Assembly (NCBI GenBank): GCA_033762255.1
Contig: JANRLT010000020.1
Coordinates: 1-64,000 of the forward strand
Direction of reading: 5' to 3'
Length of the DNA stretch: 64,000 nucleotides
Source: Pirellulales bacterium
GTDB taxonomy: Bacteria; Planctomycetota; Planctomycetia; Pirellulales; JALHPA01
Positions 8,571 to 17,035 of this stretch are shown here, piece after piece. Each line of letters opens with the position of its first letter. Position 1 is the first letter of the stretch. The position numbers and the translations under genes were made by a program. Under the pieces are notes generated by a model, which was given only the letters and a program-made list of their open reading frames with translations, was not told where the DNA came from and made no database searches.

Positions 8571-9269
8571 CTAACTTCCCGCCGCGCCGGGTGAAACCGA
8601 AGGTTCGGGCGCGGACTCGGTGGTCTCTCCATCAAAGGTTGGCAACGATTGTCGGTCGAGTCGCAATAACCGCAGGAGTTCGTCGATTTTGATTTGATCC
8701 TCGGGCGTCTTGAATTCGGCGATGATCTTGGCTTGCTTGGCGATCGGCATAAAGCTAAAGATGCGGGCGACTTCCTCGTTCTCTCCTTTATTAATCATCG
8801 TCAACATCAGTTCCTTGGCTTGCTTCGGTTTGACCGATTCCCAAATTTGCCGAATCGCCGCCCGTCCCTCATCTTCTTTGGTGGTGATCAACTTATTCAG
8901 GTTTTCGGAGTAAAACCGCTTTTCCGCCGCAAAATTTTCGATCTTTTCCAACAGCTTGAGCCGCTCCCCCTCCAGCAGCAGCGACTCGCTTTTGATCGCT
9001 TGCTCACGCAGGTCGAGGTCTTTTTCGCGAACCTGGTTTTGACGCTCCCACTCCGCGAATGTTTTGGGTTTGTCATCCACTTTCTGCGCGGGTTGGGCGG
9101 CGGCGTTGGGCAGGGCTTCTCCCCGCGCGACGGCCAGCATCATCGCCACCTTTTGCGGCTCCAGGTATCCCTGGGACTTGGCATAGACCGCCAACAGGCC
9201 CAGCGTGATCATGGAAGCCACGCAAAAGTACACCATGACGGTGCCGAATAAACCCAATAATTTTCCCAT
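8571..9269 (-). CDS. YlxF/MotE-type flagellar protein with MgtE-N-like domain
   Basis: A 232-residue protein with one N-terminal transmembrane helix (about 9-30), a charged coiled-coil middle (about 75-150; KDLDLREQAIKSESLLLEGE), and a C-terminal helical repeat typical of MotE/YlxF and the MgtE N-domain (MINKGENEEVARIFSFMPIA, KQAKIIAEFKTPED). In Bacillus ylxF occupies the same position between fliJ and fliK. MotE of Rhizobia is a periplasmic chaperone for MotC; the role of YlxF is not established. It begins 3 bp after fliJ ends, so translation is probably coupled. Confidence 0.75.
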   Translation of the reverse strand: MGKLLGLFGTVMVYFCVASMITLGLLAVYAKSQGYLEPQKVAMMLAVARGEALPNAAAQPAQKVDDKPKTFAEWERQNQVREKDLDLREQAIKSESLLLEGERLKLLEKIENFAAEKRFYSENLNKLITTKEDEGRAAIRQIWESVKPKQAKELMLTMINKGENEEVARIFSFMPIAKQAKIIAEFKTPEDQIKIDELLRLLRLDRQSLPTFDGETTESAPEPSVSPGAAGS

Positions 9270-9272
9270 GTT

Positions 9273-9746
9273 TTAGTCTCCGCCGGCTTGGCGAGCGGGA
9301 ATTTCCCGTTGCCCGCTGACGCGCAAGGCCAATTCGTCAAACAGTTGCTGTTCACCGCGCAACTCCCCGGCCCGCCACTGTTCCCACTGGTTTTCCCGCA
9401 GGCGTTCCAGCACCCGCACTTCCTGGTCGGCGCGGGCTAGTCGTTCGCGCCGCTGTTCGATCTCGGCCAGGATCAACTGCCGCTGCTGTTCGGTGGCGGC
9501 GCGTTCCGCCGTTAATTGATATTCGTACCTCTGCCGCTCCACCAAGGTATCGACATTTACCGTCCCCCGGGCCAGCTCTTGCCGGCTGGCTTGGCGGGTA
9601 GCGGCGGTTTCGCGGTCCAGCGCGCGCACTCGCTCATGAACGATTTCTTCCGCTTGCAGCGCGGCCGCCAGTTCCGCGCGTTTGTCATCGCGGTCCGCTT
9701 CGCGCAGCCGTAACAGGGTTTGCAGGCGAAATTGAAACGGCGGCAT
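9273..9746 (-). CDS. fliJ: Flagellar export chaperone/stalk protein FliJ
   Basis: FliJ is the central stalk-like coiled coil of the FliI ATPase ring. The 157 residues start MPPFQFRLQTLLRLREADRD, the usual FliJ opening (FxFRLQxLLxLR), and are almost entirely charged heptad helix rich in Arg, Glu and Gln. The start is one base after the fliI stop, and the ylxF-like gene follows after 3 bp, showing tight translational coupling. Confidence 0.88.
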   Translation of the reverse strand: MPPFQFRLQTLLRLREADRDDKRAELAAALQAEEIVHERVRALDRETAATRQASRQELARGTVNVDTLVERQRYEYQLTAERAATEQQRQLILAEIEQRRERLARADQEVRVLERLRENQWEQWRAGELRGEQQLFDELALRVSGQREIPARQAGGD

Positions 9747-9747
9747 C

Positions 9748-11079
9748 TTAATTCACCGTTTTGAGGTTGAGCCGGGCTTGGATTTTGGTGTGCAACTGTG
9801 CCAGCGACGCCTGGGCATCGGCCAGGGTGACGCGCTCATCCACGCGCTGCCGCAGGAACTTGTGCATTTCATCCAAAAGGTCGATCGCCGCGTCCACCTG
9901 GCGATTGGCCCCTTTGCGATAGGCGCCAATACTGATCAAATCCTCGTGATCGCGATACGCGGCCAGCAATTCGCGCAGGGCCAATGCCCCGTCCAAGTGC
10001 GTCCGGGGGACGATGTCATTCATTAAACGGCTTAAACTGACCAGACAGTCGATTGCCGGATAATGCCCCCTCCCGGCCAGCTTGCGCGATAGCCACGTAT
10101 GCCCATCCAGCAGCCCCCGCATCGTGTCGGCAATCGGTTCCTGCGGGTCGTCTCCTTCGACCAAGACCGAATAAAACCCCGTGATACTTCCCAGGGGGGA
10201 CCGTCCCGCGCGCTCGACCAATCGCGGCAAGAGGGCAAACACCGACGGCGGATAGCCGCGAGTGGTGGGGGGTTCTCCCGCCGCCAGGCCAATTTCGCGC
10301 TGGGCCATGGCAAACCGCGTTACCGAATCCATCAATAAGAGCACGTCTTTTCCCTGGTCGCGAAACGCCTCGGCAATGGCGGTGGCGGTATATGCGGCTT
10401 GCACGCGACGCAAGGCCGGTTCGTCGCTGGTGGCAACAACCACCACGCTGCGCGCCAATCCGGCGGGACCTAAATCCCGCTCGATGAATTCATTGACCTC
10501 GCGCCCCCGTTCGCCGATCAGGCCGATGACGATCACATCCGCCGCTGTATAGCGGGACATCATGCCCAGGGTGACGCTTTTTCCCACGCCCGATCCGGCA
10601 AAGATCCCCATCCGTTGACCTTTGCCGCAGGTCAGCAAACCATCCACCGCCCGAATTCCAGTCCCCAAGGGGGTATCGATCCGGGGACGGCTGGTGGCCA
10701 GGGGAGGATTACGATCAAGCGGCACGCGCTGGCTGAGCGCGGGCTGCGGCCGCCCGTCAATGCACTCGCCTCCGGCATCCACCACCCGCCCTAACAATTG
10801 ATCTCCGACCCGCAGCCAGCGGGCGGTCCTGACCAGCCGGACGTTATTGCCATGCCGCACGCCACCCAAGGCCGCATACGGGTACAATAGCGTCAGTTCA
10901 TCCTGAAAGCCGATCACTTCGGCGCGCAACGGCCCTTCGTGGGCGCGGTCAATTTCGACCAAGGCCCCCACGGGAGCGGGAAAATCCGCCACCGCCGCCG
11001 TCATGCCGACCGTCCGCACCACTTTACCCGTGAGCATGGTCGGCAAAATGCGTTCGAGTTGTTCCAAAAGTTCTGTCAT
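9748..11079 (-). CDS. fliI: Flagellum-specific ATPase FliI
   Basis: ATPase of the flagellar type III export apparatus, related to the F1 beta subunit. The 443 residues have normal length. Visible motifs are the Walker A loop GIFAGSGVGKSVTLGMM, IGLIGERGREVNEFIERDLG, the Walker B region KDVLLLMDSVTRFAMAQREI, and the segment GLAAGEPPTTRGYPPSVFAL characteristic of FliI/SctN. The gene is separated from fliH by a 357-bp spacer with palindromic repeats, unlike the tight joints downstream, so a promoter or a processing site in that spacer is conceivable. Confidence 0.96.
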   Translation of the reverse strand: MTELLEQLERILPTMLTGKVVRTVGMTAAVADFPAPVGALVEIDRAHEGPLRAEVIGFQDELTLLYPYAALGGVRHGNNVRLVRTARWLRVGDQLLGRVVDAGGECIDGRPQPALSQRVPLDRNPPLATSRPRIDTPLGTGIRAVDGLLTCGKGQRMGIFAGSGVGKSVTLGMMSRYTAADVIVIGLIGERGREVNEFIERDLGPAGLARSVVVVATSDEPALRRVQAAYTATAIAEAFRDQGKDVLLLMDSVTRFAMAQREIGLAAGEPPTTRGYPPSVFALLPRLVERAGRSPLGSITGFYSVLVEGDDPQEPIADTMRGLLDGHTWLSRKLAGRGHYPAIDCLVSLSRLMNDIVPRTHLDGALALRELLAAYRDHEDLISIGAYRKGANRQVDAAIDLLDEMHKFLRQRVDERVTLADAQASLAQLHTKIQARLNLKTVN

Positions 11080-11207
11080 ACGCTTCGATCCGCGATTTAT
11101 TTGTGCCGCTAACCGTTGAATACTATGCTTGTTCGGATATTTGTTTGTTATCCAAGTCCTTGAGGGCCGATGGCGTCAATTGCTTAATAGCCGACAACGT
11201 TTGATCC

Positions 11208-11310
11208 CTGCGGGCCAAAGGCCCGACCTATCCCAGCCTAGGGCAAGCGCAGCGTCGCCCTAGGTAATTGGGAATTAAATCATGGTTGGGCCAACGGCCC
11301 GGTTCATAAC
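11208..11310. repeat. REP-like block of three hairpins in the fliH-fliI spacer
   Basis: The 357-bp spacer between fliH and fliI has no gene but contains three consecutive perfect short inverted repeats: GGGCC-aaa-GGCCC (11212-11224), CCTAGGGC-12 bases-GCCCTAGG (11237-11264), and GGGCC-aac-GGCCC (11288-11300). The layout looks like a mobile REP/BIME-type element rather than a terminator, as no T-run follows. It sits inside what should be one transcript. The rest of the spacer shows nothing recognisable. Confidence 0.6.
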
Positions 11311-11436
11311 TTTCACGTCCCTCCCTAGCAACACACAGGATTCGCGAGTCTTCTTCACCTATGTCCACTTATTAACTACAGTTTCACCGTGTCAGGCTCC
11401 CGACCCCGCAAGCCGTACTTGTGGCGGTGTTTGTTC

Positions 11437-12102
11437 TCAACTTTCGTTTTGGCCCGTTAGTTCGCTAATGATGCGCTCTAGTTGGGCGGAGATGGTTTGA
11501 TCGATCATTCCGTGTTGGGTCAGGATGCGGCAACCCCCGGCGCTAATCGCGGGATCGGGCACAATCTCGGCCTGGGCGATCCGGCGAAACTCCCCCGTAA
11601 TTTGCGAAATTTGGGGGCCCAGCGCGGCGTGGTCCTGGGGATTTAGCAAAATTCGAATCTGGGTCGCGCCCGTCGCCATATCCAGCGCCTCGCGCACCAA
11701 TTTGACCGGCAAATCGGGTTGTTGGGTTAATTCAGCGCGGAGCAGTTTTTCGGCGATCTTGGCGGCCAGGGTGACCGCGGTCGCTTCCCAATGCCGCAGC
11801 CAGGATTGCTTTTCATCCGCTAGTTCGGCAATGACCTGCCGCAGGGCCGGCAACAGGTGTTCCAGTTTGTGCGAAATTTTTTCATCCAGGATCTTTTCGG
11901 CGGCGACGCGCGCGGCGTTCTGACCCTCCGTCTGCGCCCGGGACTTTAATAACTCCGCCTGCTTCTGGGCTTCCACCACAATCTGGGCGGCCTGGACGCG
12001 CACTTGCTCAAGATAAGTTTGGGCCTGCTGGCTCAAATCATCCAGATTAAACGCCATTCGTTGGACGGCGCGGCCGGTCCCGCTTTTGATGACGGTGGAC
12101 AT
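11437..12102 (-). CDS. fliH: Flagellar assembly protein FliH
   Basis: FliH is the peripheral stalk and negative regulator of FliI. The 221 residues show an N-terminal extension, a long helix rich in Gln/Ala/Glu with small-residue spacing (QTYLEQVRVQAAQIVVEAQK), and the C-terminal FliH/V-ATPase E-subunit-like domain (ILLNPQDHAALGPQISQI, DPAISAGGCRILTQHGMIDQ). The last motif, GGCxIxTxxGxIDxxIxxQLxxI, is typical of the family. fliG ends 78 bp upstream. Confidence 0.88.
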   Translation of the reverse strand: MSTVIKSGTGRAVQRMAFNLDDLSQQAQTYLEQVRVQAAQIVVEAQKQAELLKSRAQTEGQNAARVAAEKILDEKISHKLEHLLPALRQVIAELADEKQSWLRHWEATAVTLAAKIAEKLLRAELTQQPDLPVKLVREALDMATGATQIRILLNPQDHAALGPQISQITGEFRRIAQAEIVPDPAISAGGCRILTQHGMIDQTISAQLERIISELTGQNES

Positions 12103-12180
12103 AGGGGATAAATCTTGCTCTGGCGGTCAAAAAATGGTTGTAAAAAAATCTCTTTCGGCGCGGCGCTAATCTGGAGCCGA

Positions 12181-13314
12181 TTAAGCAGCCAACTGGCGCG
12201 GTTTATCTGGGTACGCGGCGGCGGGCCCAGCGCGCAAATAACCTAACTCCAACGCGGTGCGAATCACCGCCGCCTGGGCAGCGGCACGCTCCGCCGCGGT
12301 CGCCTGCCCCACCTGGCGAATCGCGTCCAACAACTGGACGGCCTGGTGTCTGGGCAATTCCCGACCCACGGATTGGACAAAATCGGCCTCCGCGCTGGCC
12401 AAGGCCAGGACGGCGTCCCCGGGATCGGAAATTTGCAGAACATGCAGCGCGTGCCGGGGGTCCAGCCGTTGAAAATCCGCAAACAACGCGCGAGTGGAAA
12501 CCCGCTGGTCCCGCAGTGAGTCCAGGGGTGCTGCGCGGGGAGCGCGGAGTACCCGCAGCCGGGGTGCCAGCTCTTCGCGCAAATGGGGCAAATTTTGTAG
12601 TACCTGGTGTTCGGTGGTTTCGGCGGAGACAGCTAAAATTTCAGCCAGGCGATGCACGCCGCTGGCGCGGCGGCGCTGTTGCCGCGTGTGCTGTTCGACT
12701 TCGCGGGTAAAGACCGCCGCGATCTCTTGCAACACCGCCGAGTCGGTCACATCCAGGTCGATCATCCGCCGGGCCAGATCCACTTGCTGCCGCTGGGGCA
12801 ATTTGGCCAGCAATTCCGCAGCGCGGGAAGGGGGTAAATGGGCCAACACCACCGCCACCGTCTGGGGTTGTTCCCGTTCCAGTAGTCGCAGCAGCAAATC
12901 GCTTTCGGCCGCATGCAACGCGGCGAATGGATCCACCGGCCGCGCCGACGAACCGGGCCACGCCGCCGAAACATCCCCCTCATATGTGACCGCCGGCTGT
13001 TCATTATGATGCAGCGAAAGTTCCACGCCGCCGGGACCAGAGGTGTAGGTTACTTCGTCTTCGGTAAATTCCTCCTCCAACGGTGATATCTTCGCGGTGG
13101 TGGTCCCTATCGCGGGAGCGCCCCCTAAAAATTCCGCCAACACCGCTTGTTGCGTCTCGGGGGAAATATCATCCAAATCCAAAACCGCCCGCCGCACCAA
13201 CTGGGCCTGGGCGGGCGTCATTTGCTCGAGCAGTCGATCGGCCGAATCCCGATCCAATGTCGAGATCAACACGGCGGCTTTTTCCAGGGGTGTCAAGGTT
13301 GTCAAGGATGGCAT
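12181..13314 (-). CDS. fliG: Flagellar motor switch protein FliG (diverged C-terminus)
   Basis: FliG links the FliF ring to the C-ring and carries the surface touched by the stator. The N-terminal domain is recognisable (LTPLEKAAVLISTLDRDSAD), as is the middle domain with EQPQTVAVVLAHLPPSRAAE, equivalent to the EHPQ motif that contacts FliM. The C-terminal motor domain is present (LFADFQRLDPRHALHVLQIS ... ELPRHQAVQLLDAIRQVG) but, by eye, several charged positions of the classical torque helix (the LKGA lysine and the first Asp of the RDD element of E. coli) are not conserved. Length of 377 is somewhat above the usual 330-350 because of a linker after residue 65. Confidence 0.88.
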   Translation of the reverse strand: MPSLTTLTPLEKAAVLISTLDRDSADRLLEQMTPAQAQLVRRAVLDLDDISPETQQAVLAEFLGGAPAIGTTTAKISPLEEEFTEDEVTYTSGPGGVELSLHHNEQPAVTYEGDVSAAWPGSSARPVDPFAALHAAESDLLLRLLEREQPQTVAVVLAHLPPSRAAELLAKLPQRQQVDLARRMIDLDVTDSAVLQEIAAVFTREVEQHTRQQRRRASGVHRLAEILAVSAETTEHQVLQNLPHLREELAPRLRVLRAPRAAPLDSLRDQRVSTRALFADFQRLDPRHALHVLQISDPGDAVLALASAEADFVQSVGRELPRHQAVQLLDAIRQVGQATAAERAAAQAAVIRTALELGYLRAGPAAAYPDKPRQLAA

Positions 13315-13422
13315 ATCGTATTAAAGCTCCGGCAAGGCCCTCCGGCAGAAGGGTCACAATTTTTGGGCAAACAATCGCTGGACGACGCTGAACGTGTTGG
13401 GGGAAAAAAATGGTTCAGGTGT

Positions 13423-15123
13423 TTAGGGACCGCTGATCCAACTGCGCAAGACATTGGCCGCGGTATCGGGATCTTCGCGGACGATTTCCACCAGTTCCTC
13501 GCGCAGGGAATTTCCGGATTTATTGCGACGAAGCAGGCGTTTAACTTGATTGGCCGGATTGGCGGCGGGATCACCCCCAGCGGGAGTTTCACCGGTGGGG
13601 TTGGCCGCGGAGGCCGCCGCCGGGGCGGGTTCGGGTTCGGGAGGGGCCGGAGGAGTGGGAATACCCCGCACCAGCGACCGCAGCATGACCAAACCCATCA
13701 GGCCCAAGAATCCCGTCCCTAGACTGCTCCAATTTTTCTCCAGCCAGGATAACGCCGTGGCGGACAGTTCGGGCGCGGGGATCTCGGCCTGGGGCAGATC
13801 ATGAAACATGGTGACCTGGACCAGATTGGTCGTGTCCTTATCGGGATCGACGCCTTCTTTGTATGGCAGCAGTTTACGCACAAAGTTTACGATCTTGGTC
13901 CGTTCGGTGGTTTCGATTTGGTTAAGTTCATTAATCGTGGGCTTACGCGCGGGCTGGCCGGCGGCGGGGGGATTTTGTTGCTGCCACAGTTTTTCGTAAT
14001 AGCTGGCGGGCACGCCAATGCTGACCGTGACCACGCTGGGGGTCAGGGGGGCCCGTTTGATGACGGTGTCGCTGCCGGGGGTGGCATAGCGGTTATTCAC
14101 CGTGCTTATTTCCTTCTCGTTGCGGCCCGCGGCGCTGGCGGCCGCGGCCAGGCTTTGCGGAGCGTTGCTGACTCCCCCCTGGGCGGCCAGGCCGGGACGC
14201 CCCGTGTTGGCGGGAAGCACCTGCGTGCTGGTTTCGGAGTTTTCTTGCTGGGTGAGCAAGATCGTCTTGGAATCAAGGCTGGTCTTGCGCTCGGTTTCCT
14301 CCAATTGCGGATTGAGCTGCACATTGACCGCGACCACGGCCCCCGGCACATACGCCAAGGCCTGGCGTATCTTTTCATGCCAGTTGCGCTCGTGGGCCAG
14401 CTTGGTCTGGTTGTAGGGGTCGAGGCTGCCACTGGCCACCTCTCCCGCGCGCCCGGCGGGATAAACGCGATTGTTGGCCAAGTCGGTCACGGCGACGCTT
14501 TCGGGTTGCATGCCGGCAAAGGCCGCCGCCACCAGGTGGCGTATGGCCTGGACGCGCTCTTCCTCCAGGGCCACGCCGCCAATGGTCTTGACCCCGACGG
14601 AGGCCGAATAAATTTTGCGGCGGGTCAAGCCCCCTTCTTCCTTGATGTCATACAGGACGCTGCCGCTTTCGATTCCCTGCATCTTGCTGATCAGTTGGGT
14701 CAACTCCATCTGCATGCCGTACTTGAGCCGTTCGGACTGCTTGGATTTACTTTCCCAAAAGCCGCCGTCATCCAGTGATTTTTTGATATAAGACAGCGCA
14801 TTGGCGGGGAGGGCGTTCGCATCGGCCAGCGCCGCCATATAGGTGGAGGCCTCGCCTTGTGGCACGCGGATGCGGTTCCCCTCCAACACATAGTTTTTCA
14901 GCCCCGCCTTGCCAAACGCGGCCTCGATCGCGCCGATTTCGCTGGAACTGACCGCCTCCCCCCCAAACAAAAACGAATTGGGCGGGGTCAATTGGTTATT
15001 AAAAAGATAGGCCGTGCCAATCACGACCACCGCCAAGAGCAGCGTCACCACAATCCGTGCGCCGACGGACAGCGAGCGGTACACGCTATTCATCTGCGCC
15101 AGCAACTGATTCAAAACGTCCAT
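13423..15123 (-). CDS. fliF: Flagellar MS-ring protein FliF
   Basis: FliF builds the MS ring in the inner membrane. The 566 residues have a transmembrane helix near the N-terminus (about 22-43; ARIVVTLLLAVVVIGTAYLF), two periplasmic ring-building modules (SSSEIGAIEAAFGKAGLKNY; GVALEEERVQAIRHLVAAAF, MQPESVAVTDLANNRVYP), a linker, a second membrane helix at about 467-488, and a cytoplasmic tail whose last helix (LVEIVREDPDTAANVLRSWI) is the FliG-binding segment. The order flgB-flgC-fliE-fliF-fliG is canonical. Confidence 0.95.
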   Translation of the reverse strand: MDVLNQLLAQMNSVYRSLSVGARIVVTLLLAVVVIGTAYLFNNQLTPPNSFLFGGEAVSSSEIGAIEAAFGKAGLKNYVLEGNRIRVPQGEASTYMAALADANALPANALSYIKKSLDDGGFWESKSKQSERLKYGMQMELTQLISKMQGIESGSVLYDIKEEGGLTRRKIYSASVGVKTIGGVALEEERVQAIRHLVAAAFAGMQPESVAVTDLANNRVYPAGRAGEVASGSLDPYNQTKLAHERNWHEKIRQALAYVPGAVVAVNVQLNPQLEETERKTSLDSKTILLTQQENSETSTQVLPANTGRPGLAAQGGVSNAPQSLAAAASAAGRNEKEISTVNNRYATPGSDTVIKRAPLTPSVVTVSIGVPASYYEKLWQQQNPPAAGQPARKPTINELNQIETTERTKIVNFVRKLLPYKEGVDPDKDTTNLVQVTMFHDLPQAEIPAPELSATALSWLEKNWSSLGTGFLGLMGLVMLRSLVRGIPTPPAPPEPEPAPAAASAANPTGETPAGGDPAANPANQVKRLLRRNKSGNSLREELVEIVREDPDTAANVLRSWISGP

Positions 15124-15266
15124 GTTTTGACCAAAATAAAAGGGGCTTAGCCGGTGTTTCTTGCCATGACCAAAACTCGGTGTGTGTAATTACTCTCTGC
15201 CCCGGTACGGTGCGGGTTATCCCTGGCTGACGCGGCGGGCTAGGGACGGTGCCTGCTACTTACGAA

Positions 15267-15575
15267 TTACACGCGAATGTTTTTAATCTCATCGTATGCC
15301 GCCATCAACTTATTGCGAATCTGCATCATCGTGCGAAAAGCCAGGTCGGCTTTTTGCACCGCCGTCAACACTTCGGCCGGGTTTCCCCCTTGTCCAGTAA
15401 ATAAGGCCTCGACCGCGCGGTCCGCGTCCTGCTGCAGGTTATTCACCTGCTGTAGCGAATTCAGCAGCGTGTCCGCGAACTGGCCATTGGCCGTTTTAGC
15501 CTGTTGCAAGCTCGACAAACTGGTCACGCCGCTGACCAGGCTGGAGCCGGATAAATTGGTGTGAATACTGTTCAT
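15267..15575 (-). CDS. fliE: Flagellar hook-basal body adaptor FliE
   Basis: FliE joins the MS ring to the proximal rod. The 102-residue protein has the expected size and the C-terminal family motif: VLTAVQKADLAFRTMMQIRN followed by KLMAAYDEIKNIRV. The N-terminal half is Ser/Gln-rich. ATG at 15575 (MNSIHTN) is chosen over a TTG nine bases upstream. flgC ends 77 bp before it. Confidence 0.93.
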   Translation of the reverse strand: MNSIHTNLSGSSLVSGVTSLSSLQQAKTANGQFADTLLNSLQQVNNLQQDADRAVEALFTGQGGNPAEVLTAVQKADLAFRTMMQIRNKLMAAYDEIKNIRV

Positions 15576-15652
15576 GGCTACCAAGGCTGTTGATTTTTCT
15601 TACCTGGCCGCTGGGAAAACCCGCGGCCCCCCGCTGGCGTATGCAGCGGTGT

Positions 15653-16075
15653 TTAACCGAGTATCTTTAACGTCGCCTGGCCCAGTGATTTGGTCATTTC
15701 GATCACGCCCACATTCGCTTCATACGCGCGGGTCGCTTCCAGGGCGTCAACGGATTGCTCAACCAGATTGATATCCGGATAAGCCACCCATCCCTGGCGG
15801 GCACCCTGGGTTTGGGCGTCGGGATGTCCGGGCTGGTACTTCCAGCGCGGCTCGCTGGCCACTGTTTCAATTCCCGCCACTCGCACGCCGGCGGCTCCCT
15901 CCGGAGTGTGCACCGCCCCATCCGTCTGAAAGACCGCGAACTTCGGCTGAAAGGGGACCGCCTCGCCCAGTTCATTGTGGGTGGTGCTGAGGTTGGCCAT
16001 GTTGCTGGCAATGGTATTAAGCCGGACGCGCTGCGCGACCAGGGCGCTGGTGCTAATATCCAGGGCGGTGTACAT
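15653..16075 (-). CDS. flgC: Flagellar basal-body rod protein FlgC
   Basis: Proximal rod component. The N-terminus has the rod-protein helix and motif (ALDISTSALVAQRVRLNTIA, SNMANLSTTHN) and the C-terminus has the FlgC signature VAYPDINLVEQSVDALEATR followed by AYEANVGVIEMTKSLGQATL. The 140 residues match the family length. The start at 16075 is 189 bp after the flgB stop. Confidence 0.94.
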   Translation of the reverse strand: MYTALDISTSALVAQRVRLNTIASNMANLSTTHNELGEAVPFQPKFAVFQTDGAVHTPEGAAGVRVAGIETVASEPRWKYQPGHPDAQTQGARQGWVAYPDINLVEQSVDALEATRAYEANVGVIEMTKSLGQATLKILG

Positions 16076-16264
16076 GGGGTGTTCCCTTGGGACCGAGGAT
16101 CGCCGCCTGACACAGGGCGGCTAGAAAAGCGGCGAATTATGCCGCAAACCGGCGGGCGATCGCAAGGGAGAAATTTACAAAAGAGCCCGCTAGCAAACGG
16201 GATTCTTTATTAGTTCTTTTTATTTTCTGATTTTTTAGCAGCAACACGCCTATCAGGGGCGTAA

Positions 16265-16678
16265 CTAGGCCCGCTCGCTGATCGCCGCCTGCAATAGTCG
16301 AAATTGACTGGTCATGATGGAAATTGCCAGGTTGTGCTGCATCTGGTTTTTGGAAAGCTGGGCGATCTGCTCTTCCAGCGTCACATCGACCAGATCGTGT
16401 CGCATCACCGTTCCCCAGGCTAGGTCGGAATTGCGGCCGCTCCCCGCCAACTCGGGCAACATGCTAGCGGAGTCGGTCTCTAGCGCGGGCTGGCGCCGTT
16501 CCTCCACCAGTTGTTGCAGGTGGCTTTCAAATTGGGTGGTCGACAAATCCCGCGCTTGATAGCCGGGAGTGTCCAAGTTCGCGATATTTCCCGCCAACAG
16601 GTTGTGTCGCGCCTGGGAAAAATTCACCACCTGCTCCAAGATCGGCACGGTCGTGTTTTGCAATAAGCCATTGAGCAT
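16265..16678 (-). CDS. flgB: Flagellar basal-body rod protein FlgB
   Basis: Proximal rod component; first gene of the structural flagellar run. The 137 residues include the rod motif VNFSQARHNLLAGNIANLDT-PGYQARDL and the C-terminal segment VTLEEQIAQLSKNQMQHNLA followed by ISIMTSQFRLLQAAISE, both typical of FlgB. A sigma-54-type promoter lies about 125 bp upstream of its start, suggesting that transcription of the rod, ring and export genes begins here. Confidence 0.94.
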   Translation of the reverse strand: MLNGLLQNTTVPILEQVVNFSQARHNLLAGNIANLDTPGYQARDLSTTQFESHLQQLVEERRQPALETDSASMLPELAGSGRNSDLAWGTVMRHDLVDVTLEEQIAQLSKNQMQHNLAISIMTSQFRLLQAAISERA

Positions 16679-16803
16679 GCATTAACCTCCCCGGCAAGAA
16701 ACGTCATTTAATGTGCGAAATATTACTCCGCGACAAGATCAAACGAATTAGCAAGTCAGCATGTTCTAGCAAGTCGTATTGTCAAAGAGCCTGCTAACTC
16801 TTT

Positions 16804-16819
16804 GGCAAACCGCATGCCA
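16804..16819 (-). promoter_or_regulatory. Predicted sigma-54 (-24/-12) promoter of the flgB operon
   Basis: On the minus strand the sequence TGGCATGCGGTTTGCC matches the RpoN consensus TGGCAC-N5-TTGCW at 5 of 6 and 4 of 5 positions, with the required ten bases between the GG and GC doublets. Transcription would begin near 16792, giving a leader of about 115 bases before flgB. A sigma-54 activator is encoded immediately upstream (17036-18553), which makes a functional site plausible. The rest of the 357-bp spacer 16679-17035 shows no gene. Confidence 0.6.
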
Positions 16820-17035
16820 GCCCGACAAAAAAGCAACTCGGCTCCAGCCGATGGGGAAAATGCTCGGGGATTTTTATGGGGAAATTTGCGGAAATAAGCC
16901 AATCTGCCTCTTTTCACGCTTTTTCGTTACCTTGTCAAACCGCCCCGCATGCCAAGTTTGTGTATCTTGTTGAGCGGCAGGTTTTGCCATGCACCCATGC
17001 TAAAAATCTCCGCTAGCGGCGGAAATTGCCGATCG

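Noticed and set aside
13801-14778. Plus-strand open frame opposite fliF
   Set aside because: Gly/His-rich translation without a domain; fliF on the other strand is clear.
16932-16952. Second possible sigma-54 promoter (TTGGCATGCGGGGCGG) upstream of flgB
   Set aside because: The -12 doublet is GG rather than GC at the required ten-base spacing, so it fails the invariant positions.
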